Origin: Nostoc sp. NIES-4103 | Lineage (GTDB): Bacteria; Cyanobacteriota; Cyanobacteriia; Cyanobacteriales; Nostocaceae | NCBI RefSeq assembly: GCF_002368335.1 | Contig: NZ_AP018288.1 | Span: 3,491,044 to 3,555,043 of the forward strand | Direction of reading: 5' to 3' | DNA: 64,000 nt | Part shown: piece by piece, positions 19,995-28,473 of the stretch | Position numbering within the stretch: position 1 is the first letter of the stretch | How the letters are laid out: each line of letters opens with the position of its first letter | Program-made: the position numbers and the translations under genes | The notes under the pieces: model-generated | Seen by the model: only the letters and a program-made list of their open reading frames with translations | Told to the model about the DNA's origin: nothing | Database searches by the model: none

Positions 19995-22136
19995 ATGAAA
20001 CCTCAATCACAAGGCGTTCAATACGGTAATCATTGTTCTGTCAATCAGATATTGAAACTTGACCAAACCAGTACAAATTGTCAAGAAGTCGAGCATCAAC
20101 TTTTAGAGCAAAACTTGAAACATTTGCAAGATAAACTGTTGCTACTAATACAACACAATCCTTTGCCGATAATTGAGTGGAATACAGCCTTTGAGGTTAC
20201 ACAATGGAATCCGGCGGCTGAAAAATTGTTTGGATACAGCAAAAGTGAAGTACTCGGTTGTCAGCTTACAGAACTAATTGTGCCAGCAAGTGATAGGGCA
20301 CAAGTTAGCAAAATCATGGAGTTGCTAATTGAACAGAAACTAGAAGGTAACAATCTCACTAAGAATCTAACCAAAAATGGAAAGATTATAATTTGTGAGT
20401 GGAGTAATACTCCTATGACTAACCTTGATGGCAAGGTAATCAGCATTGTCTCAACAGTGCAGGACGTGACGAAAGTAAAGTCGTTTGAAACTGCCTTGCG
20501 TGAAAACGAAAAGACCTATCAGCAAATCCTTGATGCGATTACTGATATGGTACTGGTTAAAGGTGCTAAATCTCGGATTATTTGGGCAAACAAAGCATTC
20601 CGTGATTATTACGGTATGAGCGATGAGCAACTGCGAGACATAATTGATGCGCCCTTCAACGAGCCTGACAATACTCTCCAATACATCAAAGATGATGCTT
20701 ACGTATTTGAAACTGGACAAACCCTAGAAATTCCCCAAGAGCAATCAACTGGCTATGATGGCAAAGTACGCCTGTTTCATACAATTAAATCTGCAATCCG
20801 TAACGAACAAGGTCAAGTGGTAATGACAGTTGGCGTATCTCGTGATATTTGCGAACGTCAGCAAGCAGAAAAAGAACAGGCAAAGTTGCTAGCAATTCTA
20901 GAAGCATCGCCAGACTTTATTAGCACCTCTGACTTAACTGGGCAAGTTCTCTACTTTAATCAAGCAGCTCGTAAAATGTTGGGGCTTTTAGAAGAAGAAT
21001 CCTTGGAGGACAGAAATTTATCCCAAAATCATCCAAGCTGGGCAAACGAGATTATCCAAAATCAAGGATTACCAGAATCAGTTAGATTAGGTAATTGGGT
21101 GGGAGAAACCGCTCTTTTGGGAGCAGATGGACGAGAAATTCCCCTTTCCCAACTGATCATTGCTCACAAATCACCTAAAGGTGAGGTTGAGTATTTCTCT
21201 TCCATCGCAAGGGATATCAGCGAACTTAAAGCTGTTGAAGAAGCCCTGCGACAAAAAGCGCAAGATTTAGAGGAAACCCTCAAAGAACTCCAATGCACCC
21301 AAGCTCATCTCATCCAGAGCGAAAAAATGTCTTCTGTTGGTCAATTGGTTGCTGGAGTTGCTCACGAAATCAACAATCCTACAAGTTTTATCTACAGCAA
21401 CATTCAGCCTGCAAACCAATACATCCATGATTTATTGAAGTTGCTTGAGCTTTATCAGGAACATTATCCCAATCCCGTAAAAGCCATTCAAGAACACATA
21501 GAAGCCATTGATCTGGAATTTTTAATGGCAGATCTGCCGAAATTACTCTCCTCTATGAAAATGGGTGCAGACCGGATTAAACAAATCGTTCTCTCCTTAC
21601 GAAACTTCTCTCGCATGGATGAAGCGGAGTGCAAAGCTGTAGATATTCATTCAGGTATTGACAGCACCTTAGTAATTTTAGAACATCGTCTCAAGGCACA
21701 ACATAATCGTCCAGCTATTGAAATCATTAAGGAATATGGCAATCTGCCTCTAGTAGAATGCTACCCAGGACAGCTTAATCAAGTGTTCATGAACATTTTA
21801 GTTAATGCTTTAGATGCACTAGAACAACGAGATCAAGAGCGGTCTATGGAACATATGAGACAAACTCCTAGCAGCATCCGTATTCATACCCAAGTAACTG
21901 AGACAAACAAAATTGTAATTAAGTTTACTGATAATGGCCCAGGAATACCGGAAAATGTACTCAAACGCTTGTTTGATCCGTTCTTCACAACCAAGGCAGT
22001 TGGTATAGGTACAGGGTTAGGATTATCAATTAGCTACCAAATTATAGTGGACAAGCATAAGGGAAAACTTACTTGTCAGTCGATACCAGGACAGGGGGCT
22101 GAATTTCAAATTGAAATTCCTATTAATTTAACTTAA
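19995..22136 (+). CDS. PAS-domain sensor histidine kinase
   Basis: The 713-residue soluble protein starts with a short coiled coil, followed by three PAS-type domains at about 45-165, 170-290 and 300-415 (LPIIEWNTAFEVTQWNPAAEKLFGYS; ITDMVLVKGAKSRIIWANKAF; SPDFISTSDLTGQVLYFNQAARKMLG). The histidine-kinase core has H457 in SVGQLVAGVAHEINNP, an N box in NQVFMNILVNALDA, and G boxes DNGPGIP and GIGTGLGLSIS. It lacks transmembrane segments, so it senses an internal signal. No response regulator is adjacent, making it an orphan kinase. Its core is very like those of the kinases at 44636-50128 and 61070-62734. Confidence 0.9.
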   Translation: MKPQSQGVQYGNHCSVNQILKLDQTSTNCQEVEHQLLEQNLKHLQDKLLLLIQHNPLPIIEWNTAFEVTQWNPAAEKLFGYSKSEVLGCQLTELIVPASDRAQVSKIMELLIEQKLEGNNLTKNLTKNGKIIICEWSNTPMTNLDGKVISIVSTVQDVTKVKSFETALRENEKTYQQILDAITDMVLVKGAKSRIIWANKAFRDYYGMSDEQLRDIIDAPFNEPDNTLQYIKDDAYVFETGQTLEIPQEQSTGYDGKVRLFHTIKSAIRNEQGQVVMTVGVSRDICERQQAEKEQAKLLAILEASPDFISTSDLTGQVLYFNQAARKMLGLLEEESLEDRNLSQNHPSWANEIIQNQGLPESVRLGNWVGETALLGADGREIPLSQLIIAHKSPKGEVEYFSSIARDISELKAVEEALRQKAQDLEETLKELQCTQAHLIQSEKMSSVGQLVAGVAHEINNPTSFIYSNIQPANQYIHDLLKLLELYQEHYPNPVKAIQEHIEAIDLEFLMADLPKLLSSMKMGADRIKQIVLSLRNFSRMDEAECKAVDIHSGIDSTLVILEHRLKAQHNRPAIEIIKEYGNLPLVECYPGQLNQVFMNILVNALDALEQRDQERSMEHMRQTPSSIRIHTQVTETNKIVIKFTDNGPGIPENVLKRLFDPFFTTKAVGIGTGLGLSISYQIIVDKHKGKLTCQSIPGQGAEFQIEIPINLT

Positions 22137-22561
22137 CTAGCAGGTCAAAGCTTCATTGGCGCAGGGTGTAGGGTGTAGGGAAACCCGTCCAATGTAGTGG
22201 CTGACCATGAGCGACTGCCGCGCATGGTTTCTTGACTTTGACATTCGTACCTCGCTATCGCTTCGCGTTTCGCCGCGACCCGTTGAAATTTTTCTAGGTC
22301 ATAGCTATTTTCTTTTACAAAAAGTTATTATTTTAATAATGCTTATAATTAGTTTATTGAAAGTAACTTCAAAAACTAGTAAATTCTGAGAAATTTAGAT
22401 AAAAATACCTAAAAATATTTTTTAATTACAATATAAACTAAATAATTGAGATTTTGTTACAGACAATATGTGAATTAGATTTGGTTTAGTTAATATTAAC
22501 CAAACTGCATATGTCAAGCTGGAAAAGCCTAAAAAAATTGTAAAAATTTGAGGATTGGCAG
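22137..22561. other. Intergenic region
   Basis: It holds a short GGGTGTA tandem repeat (~22163-22180) and a GC-rich dispersed fragment (GAGCGACTGCCGC...) similar to one near 37570, followed by AT-rich DNA that should contain the amidase promoter. I see no gene. Confidence 0.5.
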
Positions 22562-23503
22562 ATGAGATATGGAATTGACATTGGACATAATTGTCCTCCA
22601 GACACTGGTGCTAGAGGGCTAAGATTTGAGGACAATCTCACTTTAGAGGTAGGTAACAAAGTTATAGCTAAGTTAAAAGATTTAGGGCATGAAGTCATAG
22701 TATGTAAGCCAGATGGAGCTAACACAGTCAAAGATTCACTGTCACAAAGGTGCAGTAAAGCGAATGCTAGCAAAGTAGAAGTTTTTGTTTCAATACATTT
22801 TAATGCCTTTAATGGACAAGCTAATGGCACAGAAGTATTTGCAACTAGTGAGACTGGTAGAAAAATTGCAAAACCTGTATTAGATGAAATCGTTAAATTA
22901 GGATTTTTTAATAGAGGTGTTAAGAGTGGTACTCACTTATTTGTCTTGAGAAACACAAACATGCCTGCGATTCTGATAGAAAATTGCTTCATCGATTCGT
23001 CAAAAGATATGAAACTATATGATGGCGAAGCAATTGCTAATGCGATCGTCAAAGGTTTAACTGGGAAATTGCCCAGTACTCCTGTTTCCTCTGTACCAGA
23101 TGATGAACAAAATCCAGATACCACTACCCTTAGATTGCAAAGAGCTTTAAATCGACTAAAAATAACCGATAAAGCAGGTAAACCTTTGGTAGAAGACAAT
23201 ATTGCAGGCCAGATAACAAAATCAGCAATAGAAAAATTTCAAAATATTGTCGGAGTTCAAACAACTGGAATTGCTGGGGAAACTACATGGAATGCAATTA
23301 ATTTAATTTTAGCGAAACGTATCATCAGACTCAACCATGCTGGCGGTACAGTTGTTAGATATTTACAATACCGTGTAGGTGTTGAGCTTGATGGTGTCTA
23401 TGGGCCTCAGACAGAAGCAGCGATTAAGGCATTTCAAAGACAGAATGGTTTACTTCCCGATGGGATTATAGGAGTAATAACTTGGCAAAAATTAATCGGT
23501 TAG
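22562..23503 (+). CDS. N-acetylmuramoyl-L-alanine amidase with peptidoglycan-binding domains
   Basis: The 313-residue protein has an Amidase_3 catalytic domain (1-170) with zinc ligands H9 (DIGHN), E23 and H79 (SIHFNA) and the catalytic Glu near 139 in LIENCF. It cleaves the lactyl-amide bond between MurNAc and the stem peptide. Two PG_binding_1 repeats follow (~190-245 and ~255-312), ending in the typical VELDGVYGPQTEAAIKAFQRQNGLLPDGIIGVITWQKL. There is no signal peptide, unlike AmiC-type amidases, so it either uses another export route or acts like a phage-type lysin. A GAGGA site precedes the ATG. It stands alone. Confidence 0.9.
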   Translation: MRYGIDIGHNCPPDTGARGLRFEDNLTLEVGNKVIAKLKDLGHEVIVCKPDGANTVKDSLSQRCSKANASKVEVFVSIHFNAFNGQANGTEVFATSETGRKIAKPVLDEIVKLGFFNRGVKSGTHLFVLRNTNMPAILIENCFIDSSKDMKLYDGEAIANAIVKGLTGKLPSTPVSSVPDDEQNPDTTTLRLQRALNRLKITDKAGKPLVEDNIAGQITKSAIEKFQNIVGVQTTGIAGETTWNAINLILAKRIIRLNHAGGTVVRYLQYRVGVELDGVYGPQTEAAIKAFQRQNGLLPDGIIGVITWQKLIG

Positions 23504-23699
23504 TTTGATTAAAAAAGTGTGAAGTATAAAGGATGAAGTGGCAAATTATCATTACATAGCTCAAAAGCAAGTAAAGTGAAAAAATCACACTTCATGGTAA
23601 TTATACCCGGCTCTTTAGAGCCAAGGTAGAGTCATTTCATACTTTATACTTCATACTTCAGCTTGAAAAACGAAAAATATTTTCCCTGACTTACTTAGT
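23504..23699. repeat. Inverted repeat TGAAGTATAAAG flanking intergenic spacer
   Basis: TGAAGTATAAAG near 23520 recurs inverted near 23643 as CTTTATACTTCA. Between them GGCTCTTTAGAGCC forms a small hairpin. It looks like a palindromic dispersed repeat that fills the gap between the amidase and VOC genes. Confidence 0.45.
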
Positions 23700-24071
23700 A
23701 TGGTTTTCGACTATAAAGACGCACTCGTTACTATAGCATCTGTTGATTTTGATAATTTAGTAAATTTCTATATTAATTTACTTGGGCAAAAACCAGCCAG
23801 TTTTATACCAAATGTGTATGCTGATTTTCAGCTTCCTGGTGTGAGATTAGGTATTTTTCAACCCAAAAAAATACACGAGTCGGAATTTGAAAACTCAGCT
23901 AGAAGTAAGCTAAGTTTGTGTTTAGAAGTGAGTAGCTTGGAAGATGCGATCGCACACCTGACTACCTTGGGTTGTCCTCCACCTGGAGAAATATCGATTG
24001 CTTCCCACGGTAGAGAAATTTACGCCTACGACCCCGATGGCAATCGTCTGATTTTTCATCAAGGTAAATAA
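23700..24071 (+). CDS. VOC (glyoxalase/bleomycin-resistance/dioxygenase) family protein
   Basis: A single VOC-fold protein of 123 residues: TIASVDFDNLVNFYINLLGQKP at the first beta-alpha unit, and a closing HGREIYAYDPDGNRLIFHQ, the usual DPDGN end motif. Members bind a divalent metal through His/Glu and include glyoxalase I, dioxygenases and antibiotic-binding proteins. With one short module it must dimerise. The substrate cannot be inferred. Its end abuts five GTTAGGA heptamers and then the distal end of the CRISPR array. Confidence 0.8.
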   Translation: MVFDYKDALVTIASVDFDNLVNFYINLLGQKPASFIPNVYADFQLPGVRLGIFQPKKIHESEFENSARSKLSLCLEVSSLEDAIAHLTTLGCPPPGEISIASHGREIYAYDPDGNRLIFHQGK

Positions 24072-24073
24072 AA

Positions 24074-24108
24074 GTTAGGAGTTAGGAGTTAGGAGTTAGG
24101 AGTTAGGA
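24074..24108. repeat. Heptamer tandem repeat (GTTAGGA x5)
   Basis: Five exact tandem copies between the VOC gene and the distal end of the CRISPR array. The same unit recurs after the decarboxylase gene at ~42925-42948. Confidence 0.85.
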
Positions 24109-24119
24109 GTTTGGTAACT

Positions 24120-24520
24120 GTTTCATTAATAGGGAGTAAGTGAAATTTCAAGCTAATAGAAATGTGTCAAAAAAAGGCTGCATTTCTGGGTTTCAATCCC
24201 TAATAGGGAGTAAGTGAAATTTCAACTTGCAGCGCCTTCGATAACTTCTCCGTCTGGATAGATTGAGTTTCAATCCCTAATAGGGAGTAAGTGAAATTTC
24301 AACAGCCCAATCAAAATCTATTATTTGGTTGCTGTCGTGCGTTTCAATCCCTAATAGGGAGTAAGTGAAATTTCAACCCACGATGCCTATGAAACCAATC
24401 GCTTACTAGGAGTTTCAATCCCTAATAGGGAGTAAGTGAAATTTCAACTCAATGTTCATTTTTATTTACCTGAAAGGGATTAAGTTTCAATCCCTAATAG
24501 GGAGTAAGTGAAATTTCAAC
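24120..24520 (-). CRISPR. Type I-D CRISPR array, 6 repeats and 5 spacers
   Basis: Five identical 37-bp repeats start at 24190, 24267, 24341, 24412 and 24484; on the plus strand each begins GTTTCAATCCCTAATAGGG. A shortened, altered copy (33 bp) is at 24120-24152. Spacers are 37, 40, 37, 34 and 35 bp. Read on the minus strand each repeat ends in ATTGAAAC, the usual 8-nt 5' handle of cyanobacterial crRNAs, and contains the small hairpin TCCCTA-T-TAGGGA for Cas6. The degenerate repeat at the low-coordinate end marks the leader-distal end, so transcription runs leftwards from the cas2 side. The array is short, suggesting low recent acquisition or loss of spacers. Confidence 0.97.
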
Positions 24521-24731
24521 GGCAATAGCCTAAAACCTTAGCCATATATAGTTTTCAAGGTTCTGTAGCGCGGACGAGGTAATGATAACACAGAACAGTC
24601 AGATTAATTTCTCAACAAATGGCTGAAACCTAGTCTAGATAAGCTGCGCGGCTGTTTCAAAAAAATTTTCTTCCAAAACTCTTACTCTACATGGATTTGA
24701 AGCTCATTGCCTGAAATTTCGTTTTTAACAT
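24521..24731 (-). promoter_or_regulatory. CRISPR leader region (inferred)
   Basis: Non-coding DNA between cas2 and the leader-proximal repeat. Its place and the inferred array orientation make it the leader, containing the pre-crRNA promoter and the integration site. I did not find a convincing promoter box, so the limits are those of the gap. Confidence 0.6.
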
Positions 24732-25019
24732 CTAGCCATCCGCGCATTCTGCAAAGAAAATGCTGTCATCACGAATTTTTTCTCCACCAATACGTTCAAC
24801 TTTACCCACACAGCAGGCACATAGGGAGTAAAAGAGGACGCTATCGCTTTCAGGCTTGATTAATTTGTTCAAGCGCGATCGCAATTTTGCATACTGAGTA
24901 TCGGTGAGATAGCATTCAAACACACTATATTGTACCCATTGACCATAGGACTTGAGTACTTTATGAATTTTAGTGCGGCGTTTATCTTCGGAAATATCGT
25001 AGGAAATAATCACATTCAT
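24732..25019 (-). CDS. cas2: CRISPR-associated endoribonuclease/integration protein Cas2
   Basis: A 95-residue protein with the Cas2 ferredoxin-like fold: MNVIISYDISEDKRRTKIHKVLKSYG, with the conserved Asp in YDIS, and YSVFECYL in the second strand. Cas2 forms the Cas1-Cas2 integrase, which inserts new spacers at the leader end. It lies 22 bp after cas1 and is the last gene of the operon, next to the array leader. A C-terminal CACC cluster (SLCACC) is a small peculiarity. Confidence 0.97.
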   Translation of the reverse strand: MNVIISYDISEDKRRTKIHKVLKSYGQWVQYSVFECYLTDTQYAKLRSRLNKLIKPESDSVLFYSLCACCVGKVERIGGEKIRDDSIFFAECADG

Positions 25020-25041
25020 TCCTAGTTTTCTTCTCCAGTCT

Positions 25042-26046
25042 CTACTTCAAAACCAATGGTGGATATTTTTCAGTTTCACCCATCAAGTATTTTGCTAATA
25101 GTCGAGCTTGTAGTTCAAATGCTTCTTGGTAGCTACATTTGCGTCCTAATACAGGATGTTTAAACTCGGATTGTTTCTTTTGTCCATATTGCTGCAAAAA
25201 TCTTTTTCGTCCGTCTGGGGTTAAAGAAACTGCTCCACTTAAAGGTTCTGTGAGAAAATCTGCTTTTGTCAATAGCTGCTTATTTAATGTAGATAATACT
25301 ACTGCGTCTACAATTAAGGGGCGAAATTCTTCCATTAAATCTAATGCCAATGAGGGTCTACCATACCGTTCACAATGTAAGTATCCTAAAAAAGGATCAA
25401 ATCCTGCAATGTTGACTGCGCCTTGAATGTCATGTCGCAATAATGAATAGCCAAAGCTGAGTAAAGAATTAACTGGATCGGTTGGAGGACGGCGGACGCG
25501 GCTGTTAAAAGTAAATTCTGTATTGCGAATTAATTGATCAAAGCAACCAAAATAAGCTGCACTCCCGGCACCTTCTAAACCGCGTAGTGAGTTAATATTT
25601 TTAGTGGTATCGATTGGTGCGATCGCTTGTTCTAAACGTGTGACATTTGCAGATAAATCCAAGCCTGGGTTTTCACGTTGGCGACGGATGAGTAAATTAC
25701 GGTAGTTTTTCAGCTTTCCACGGACAAAGCCTTGTACTACATGAATTGCTTGATCTGACTCACCGATTGCTTGCCATTGAGCCTTACGTACAAAGATATT
25801 TTTGGTCACTTCTGGTTCTATCCTCCCCAAATAACGACCTGTTTCAGTAAGAAATGTCACGGGTATATGTCTTTGAAGCAGTTCAGATACGACGGCTGGC
25901 GAAACAGTTGCTCGTCCTAAAATTACTACACCGTCTATTTTTATGAGTGGTACATCTAAAATTGTCTTTTTTTCATATTTCACATGAAGCCTTTCATCAA
26001 CTTTACCGATGAACGCATCTTCTTGAGTAACATAAACTGTACCCAT
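25042..26046 (-). CDS. cas1: CRISPR-associated integrase Cas1
   Basis: Full-length Cas1 (334 residues): N-terminal beta domain (VTQEDAFIGKVDERLHV) and helical catalytic domain with metal ligands E158 (GLEGAGS), H224 (YLHCERYG) and an acidic residue in LALDLMEEFRP (D236-E240). It catalyses spacer integration with Cas2. It is separated from cas4 by 222 bp that hold an inverted-repeat element, so cas1-cas2 may be transcribed partly on their own. Confidence 0.97.
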   Translation of the reverse strand: MGTVYVTQEDAFIGKVDERLHVKYEKKTILDVPLIKIDGVVILGRATVSPAVVSELLQRHIPVTFLTETGRYLGRIEPEVTKNIFVRKAQWQAIGESDQAIHVVQGFVRGKLKNYRNLLIRRQRENPGLDLSANVTRLEQAIAPIDTTKNINSLRGLEGAGSAAYFGCFDQLIRNTEFTFNSRVRRPPTDPVNSLLSFGYSLLRHDIQGAVNIAGFDPFLGYLHCERYGRPSLALDLMEEFRPLIVDAVVLSTLNKQLLTKADFLTEPLSGAVSLTPDGRKRFLQQYGQKKQSEFKHPVLGRKCSYQEAFELQARLLAKYLMGETEKYPPLVLK

Positions 26047-26117
26047 AATTACCTCTAAATTATTTTGTATAGCAGTCGAAACATAGTTTAGGAAAATGCT
26101 GATTGTTCAAAGCCAAT

Positions 26118-26270
26118 AATCAAAAGAGTTTCTACTCAGCACTTTCCTATAGTGATAGGACTTACACAAAAAACCTCTCAAACTCTCATTCCTCTGTGTC
26201 CTCTGTGTCTCTGTGGTTCGTTTTTCTATAACCCGTTGCGTAAGTCCTGAATGAGTAAAAACTTTTGATT
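26118..26270. repeat. Inverted-repeat element between cas4 and cas1
   Basis: The arm at 26118-26138 (AATCAAAAGAGTTTCTACTC...) is imperfectly inverted at 26252-26270, whose end covers the cas4 stop codon. A second nested pair, AGGACTTAC (26157-26165) and GTAAGTCCT (26240-26248), lies inside, along with a CTCTGTGTC repeat. Probably a small palindromic insertion in the cas operon. Confidence 0.5.
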
Positions 26271-26862
26271 AGCTAGCTTCTTGGTAGCGCTTTACTTTTT
26301 CTAGCGCTTGGGGTAAACAGGATGAATATAAGCTGCATCCATCACAGCGTTGAGTCTTGATAGCTTTAGGTATTACACCTGTAAATAACAGTGTTTGCAC
26401 AGCTTCAATAGTAGCGATCGCACTTTGGCGTAATTCTTCTGAAATCTCGACTAGTTGGCGTTGGTGAGAGTGTGCATAGTAGATATAACCAGTACTAATG
26501 GATTGACCTGTCATCTCTTCTAGACACAAAGCTTGAGCGCATACTTGCAATTCGTCGTTATCCCATTCGCCCTTACGTCCGCGTTTGTATTCTACCGGAT
26601 ACCATTCACCGTTTTCTGATTCAATTAAATCGGATTTGCCTATGAGTTTGTATCTCTCAGATTTTAACCAAATTGCTCTGATTTGCCATGTTTCTTCACG
26701 GCTTCCTTCACCAACTGTATGGACTCGTTCATGTAAACTTGTACCTTCAATTGTGTATTGGTTATCAATAAATTCTCCTGCACAAAACATTCGCCAGCAA
26801 CGATGCGGACAGTAGCTATATTGATTTAAAGCTGCAATGGGAATATAATCAATTTCAATCAT
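26269..26862 (-). CDS. cas4: CRISPR-associated exonuclease Cas4
   Basis: A 197-residue RecB-family nuclease. Cysteines C18 and C22 near the N-terminus (YSYCPHRCW) and CDGCSLYSSC near the C-terminus form the Fe-S cluster. H44 (SLHERVH), the Asp in GKSDLIE and the EYK in PVEYKRG make the PD-(D/E)xK site. Cas4 trims pre-spacers and selects PAM-compatible ones; in type I-D this gives GTN PAMs. It lies between cas6 and cas1, the usual I-D order. Confidence 0.95.
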   Translation of the reverse strand: MIEIDYIPIAALNQYSYCPHRCWRMFCAGEFIDNQYTIEGTSLHERVHTVGEGSREETWQIRAIWLKSERYKLIGKSDLIESENGEWYPVEYKRGRKGEWDNDELQVCAQALCLEEMTGQSISTGYIYYAHSHQRQLVEISEELRQSAIATIEAVQTLLFTGVIPKAIKTQRCDGCSLYSSCLPQALEKVKRYQEAS

Positions 26863-26880
26863 ATTTTGAAGAAATTATTT

Positions 26881-26915
26881 CAAAATCCAAAATCCAAAAT
26901 CCAAAATCCAAAATC
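26881..26915. repeat. Heptamer tandem repeat (CAAAATC x5)
   Basis: Five exact tandem copies that fill the cas6-cas4 gap and reach the cas6 stop codon. Inverted copies of the same unit occur at 7168-7199. Confidence 0.85.
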
Positions 26916-27732
26916 ATACTCGGCGTACCATTCCCATACCCATTGTTGTTTTACGTCCCAAACCTGCATACAATGCAAAATCAGCTAAAGCATTAATTTG
27001 CTTGATAACTATTGATTCAACATCACCTAAAATCCGGTAACTTATGCCACCAACACAACCTATGAATTTACTTTCATAGTTGCTAACAATCTCGGTATTA
27101 ATGTTAAAGGCACTGGGATAAATTGATTCAAAAGAAATAGTAGAAATTTCTATGCCACTATATTTATTCCAACGACTAAGGAGGCTATTAAATACAGATT
27201 CTTTTATGGGGAGAACATTATCATATCCACCTTGACGGAATGATACAGGTGTACTGAAAGTGAAGTTGAGGGTGCGATCGCGATCGCTTGCTTGCTCGTA
27301 CAATTGGGCGTAAGTGCAAGCATTTGCCCAAGGTTGCGTTGATTGCGGTGTGCCTTGAATACTGGTAATGTATAAGTTGGCTGAGCCTAAATGCCAAGGG
27401 TGATTGGGGTTTAAATTTAGCCACAATGGGGTTAATGTTTGAAATAAAGTGTCATCAAGTAAGGAAATACGCCACCAGCAGGGAGTACCAGCTGCGATCG
27501 GTTTTTGATGACCAAATTGTAAAGTTTGGTGATGTTGTTTGTGTTGTCGTTGTATTTGCAATGGTGAGAGAGTAAAAGCTTTATCTGCGTTGGAGGAGTG
27601 CAGATAGTCTCCCAGCGATTTATCGACAAAACTGATCAGGTTAAGAAATAGGGCGTGGAGATGTCTACCAGTCAAAAATTCGGGATAGATGGGAGATTGG
27701 GGGGTCAGGTTAAGGATGAGACTGTGAGGCAT
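26914..27732 (-). CDS. cas6: CRISPR pre-crRNA endoribonuclease Cas6
   Basis: The 272-residue protein has the RAMP layout and ends with the glycine-rich loop GLGRKTTMGMGMV that is diagnostic of Cas6. The early RHLHALFLNLI segment contains the likely catalytic histidines. Cas6 cuts the array transcript 8 nt before the end of the repeat, giving the ATTGAAAC handle. The 60 bp separating it from csc1 hold a GGTGGGC / GCCCACC hairpin (27768-27784), a dispersed cyanobacterial palindrome that might affect operon mRNA stability. Confidence 0.95.
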   Translation of the reverse strand: MPHSLILNLTPQSPIYPEFLTGRHLHALFLNLISFVDKSLGDYLHSSNADKAFTLSPLQIQRQHKQHHQTLQFGHQKPIAAGTPCWWRISLLDDTLFQTLTPLWLNLNPNHPWHLGSANLYITSIQGTPQSTQPWANACTYAQLYEQASDRDRTLNFTFSTPVSFRQGGYDNVLPIKESVFNSLLSRWNKYSGIEISTISFESIYPSAFNINTEIVSNYESKFIGCVGGISYRILGDVESIVIKQINALADFALYAGLGRKTTMGMGMVRRV

Positions 27733-27792
27733 AGTTGATTTTCTTGGTGTAGACTAAGCAGATGTAGGGTGGGCATTGCCCACCACTTGAAA

Positions 27793-28470
27793 TTAAGCTT
27801 TAAATCGATACTGCATTTTTGCAGGTAAGCGCAATTTTTCAGTTTTGTTGGGATTGTCGAATTCGTAATATTGTCCTTGGCGAATACTGACATTTTGAAT
27901 CAGACTCACTGGTGGCATATTTACCACATCATAGCTAACAACTTGATGGGTAAACATCACATCTAAAGGATTCAATGGGTAAGGAAAAGTGAAGTCACCT
28001 GTTTTTAATTCGATTTTGGTAACTTTTTGAATTGTGACTTCAGCTTTACTCATCCATTTCCCTAGACGAATCCATTTTGGTAGCTGGATCTGCTTTTGAG
28101 AAATTATAAAAAACTCAAATTGACTTTCTGGTGCTAATTCTCTAATACGTCCAAAAGTAGGAATATTTTTGCTAATTTTATCCATTTTGACGTGATAAGA
28201 GAGATTAGCAAATTTATAGGTGTGCGTCACATAAGCAGATTCTAAAGGACGTGCAGGTGTAATATAAATACCTTGCTGATTGAGAGGTTCTAAATCTCTT
28301 TCGTAATGCGGTATATGCTCTGCATCGTAATAGCTACTTTTTGCTAAACCAAGAGCATAAGTCAGAGCATAGTTATGTAAATATTGCTCTGTTACGTAAA
28401 GCCTACCTAACTCACGAGTAGCAAAATACAATGGGTCTTGCAAGATCAGGAGAAGACGGTAAACTTGCAT
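27793..28470 (-). CDS. csc1: Type I-D Cascade subunit Csc1 (Cas5d)
   Basis: The 225-residue protein matches the Csc1/Cas5-like subunit of type I-D: YRLLLILQDPLYFATRELGRLYVTEQYLHNYALTYALGL at the N-terminus and ending in RLPAKMQYRF. It caps the 5' handle of the crRNA and helps PAM recognition. It starts 3 bp after csc2, indicating translational coupling. Confidence 0.92.
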   Translation of the reverse strand: MQVYRLLLILQDPLYFATRELGRLYVTEQYLHNYALTYALGLAKSSYYDAEHIPHYERDLEPLNQQGIYITPARPLESAYVTHTYKFANLSYHVKMDKISKNIPTFGRIRELAPESQFEFFIISQKQIQLPKWIRLGKWMSKAEVTIQKVTKIELKTGDFTFPYPLNPLDVMFTHQVVSYDVVNMPPVSLIQNVSIRQGQYYEFDNPNKTEKLRLPAKMQYRFKA

Positions 28471-28473
28471 ACA

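Noticed and set aside
22207..22389. 60-codon open frame after the PAS kinase
   Set aside because: It overlaps a dispersed GC-rich repeat and shows no coding character.
24153..24483. Self-targeting by the array spacers
   Set aside because: I saw no match of any of the five spacers to other parts of this window by eye; a full search was not possible.
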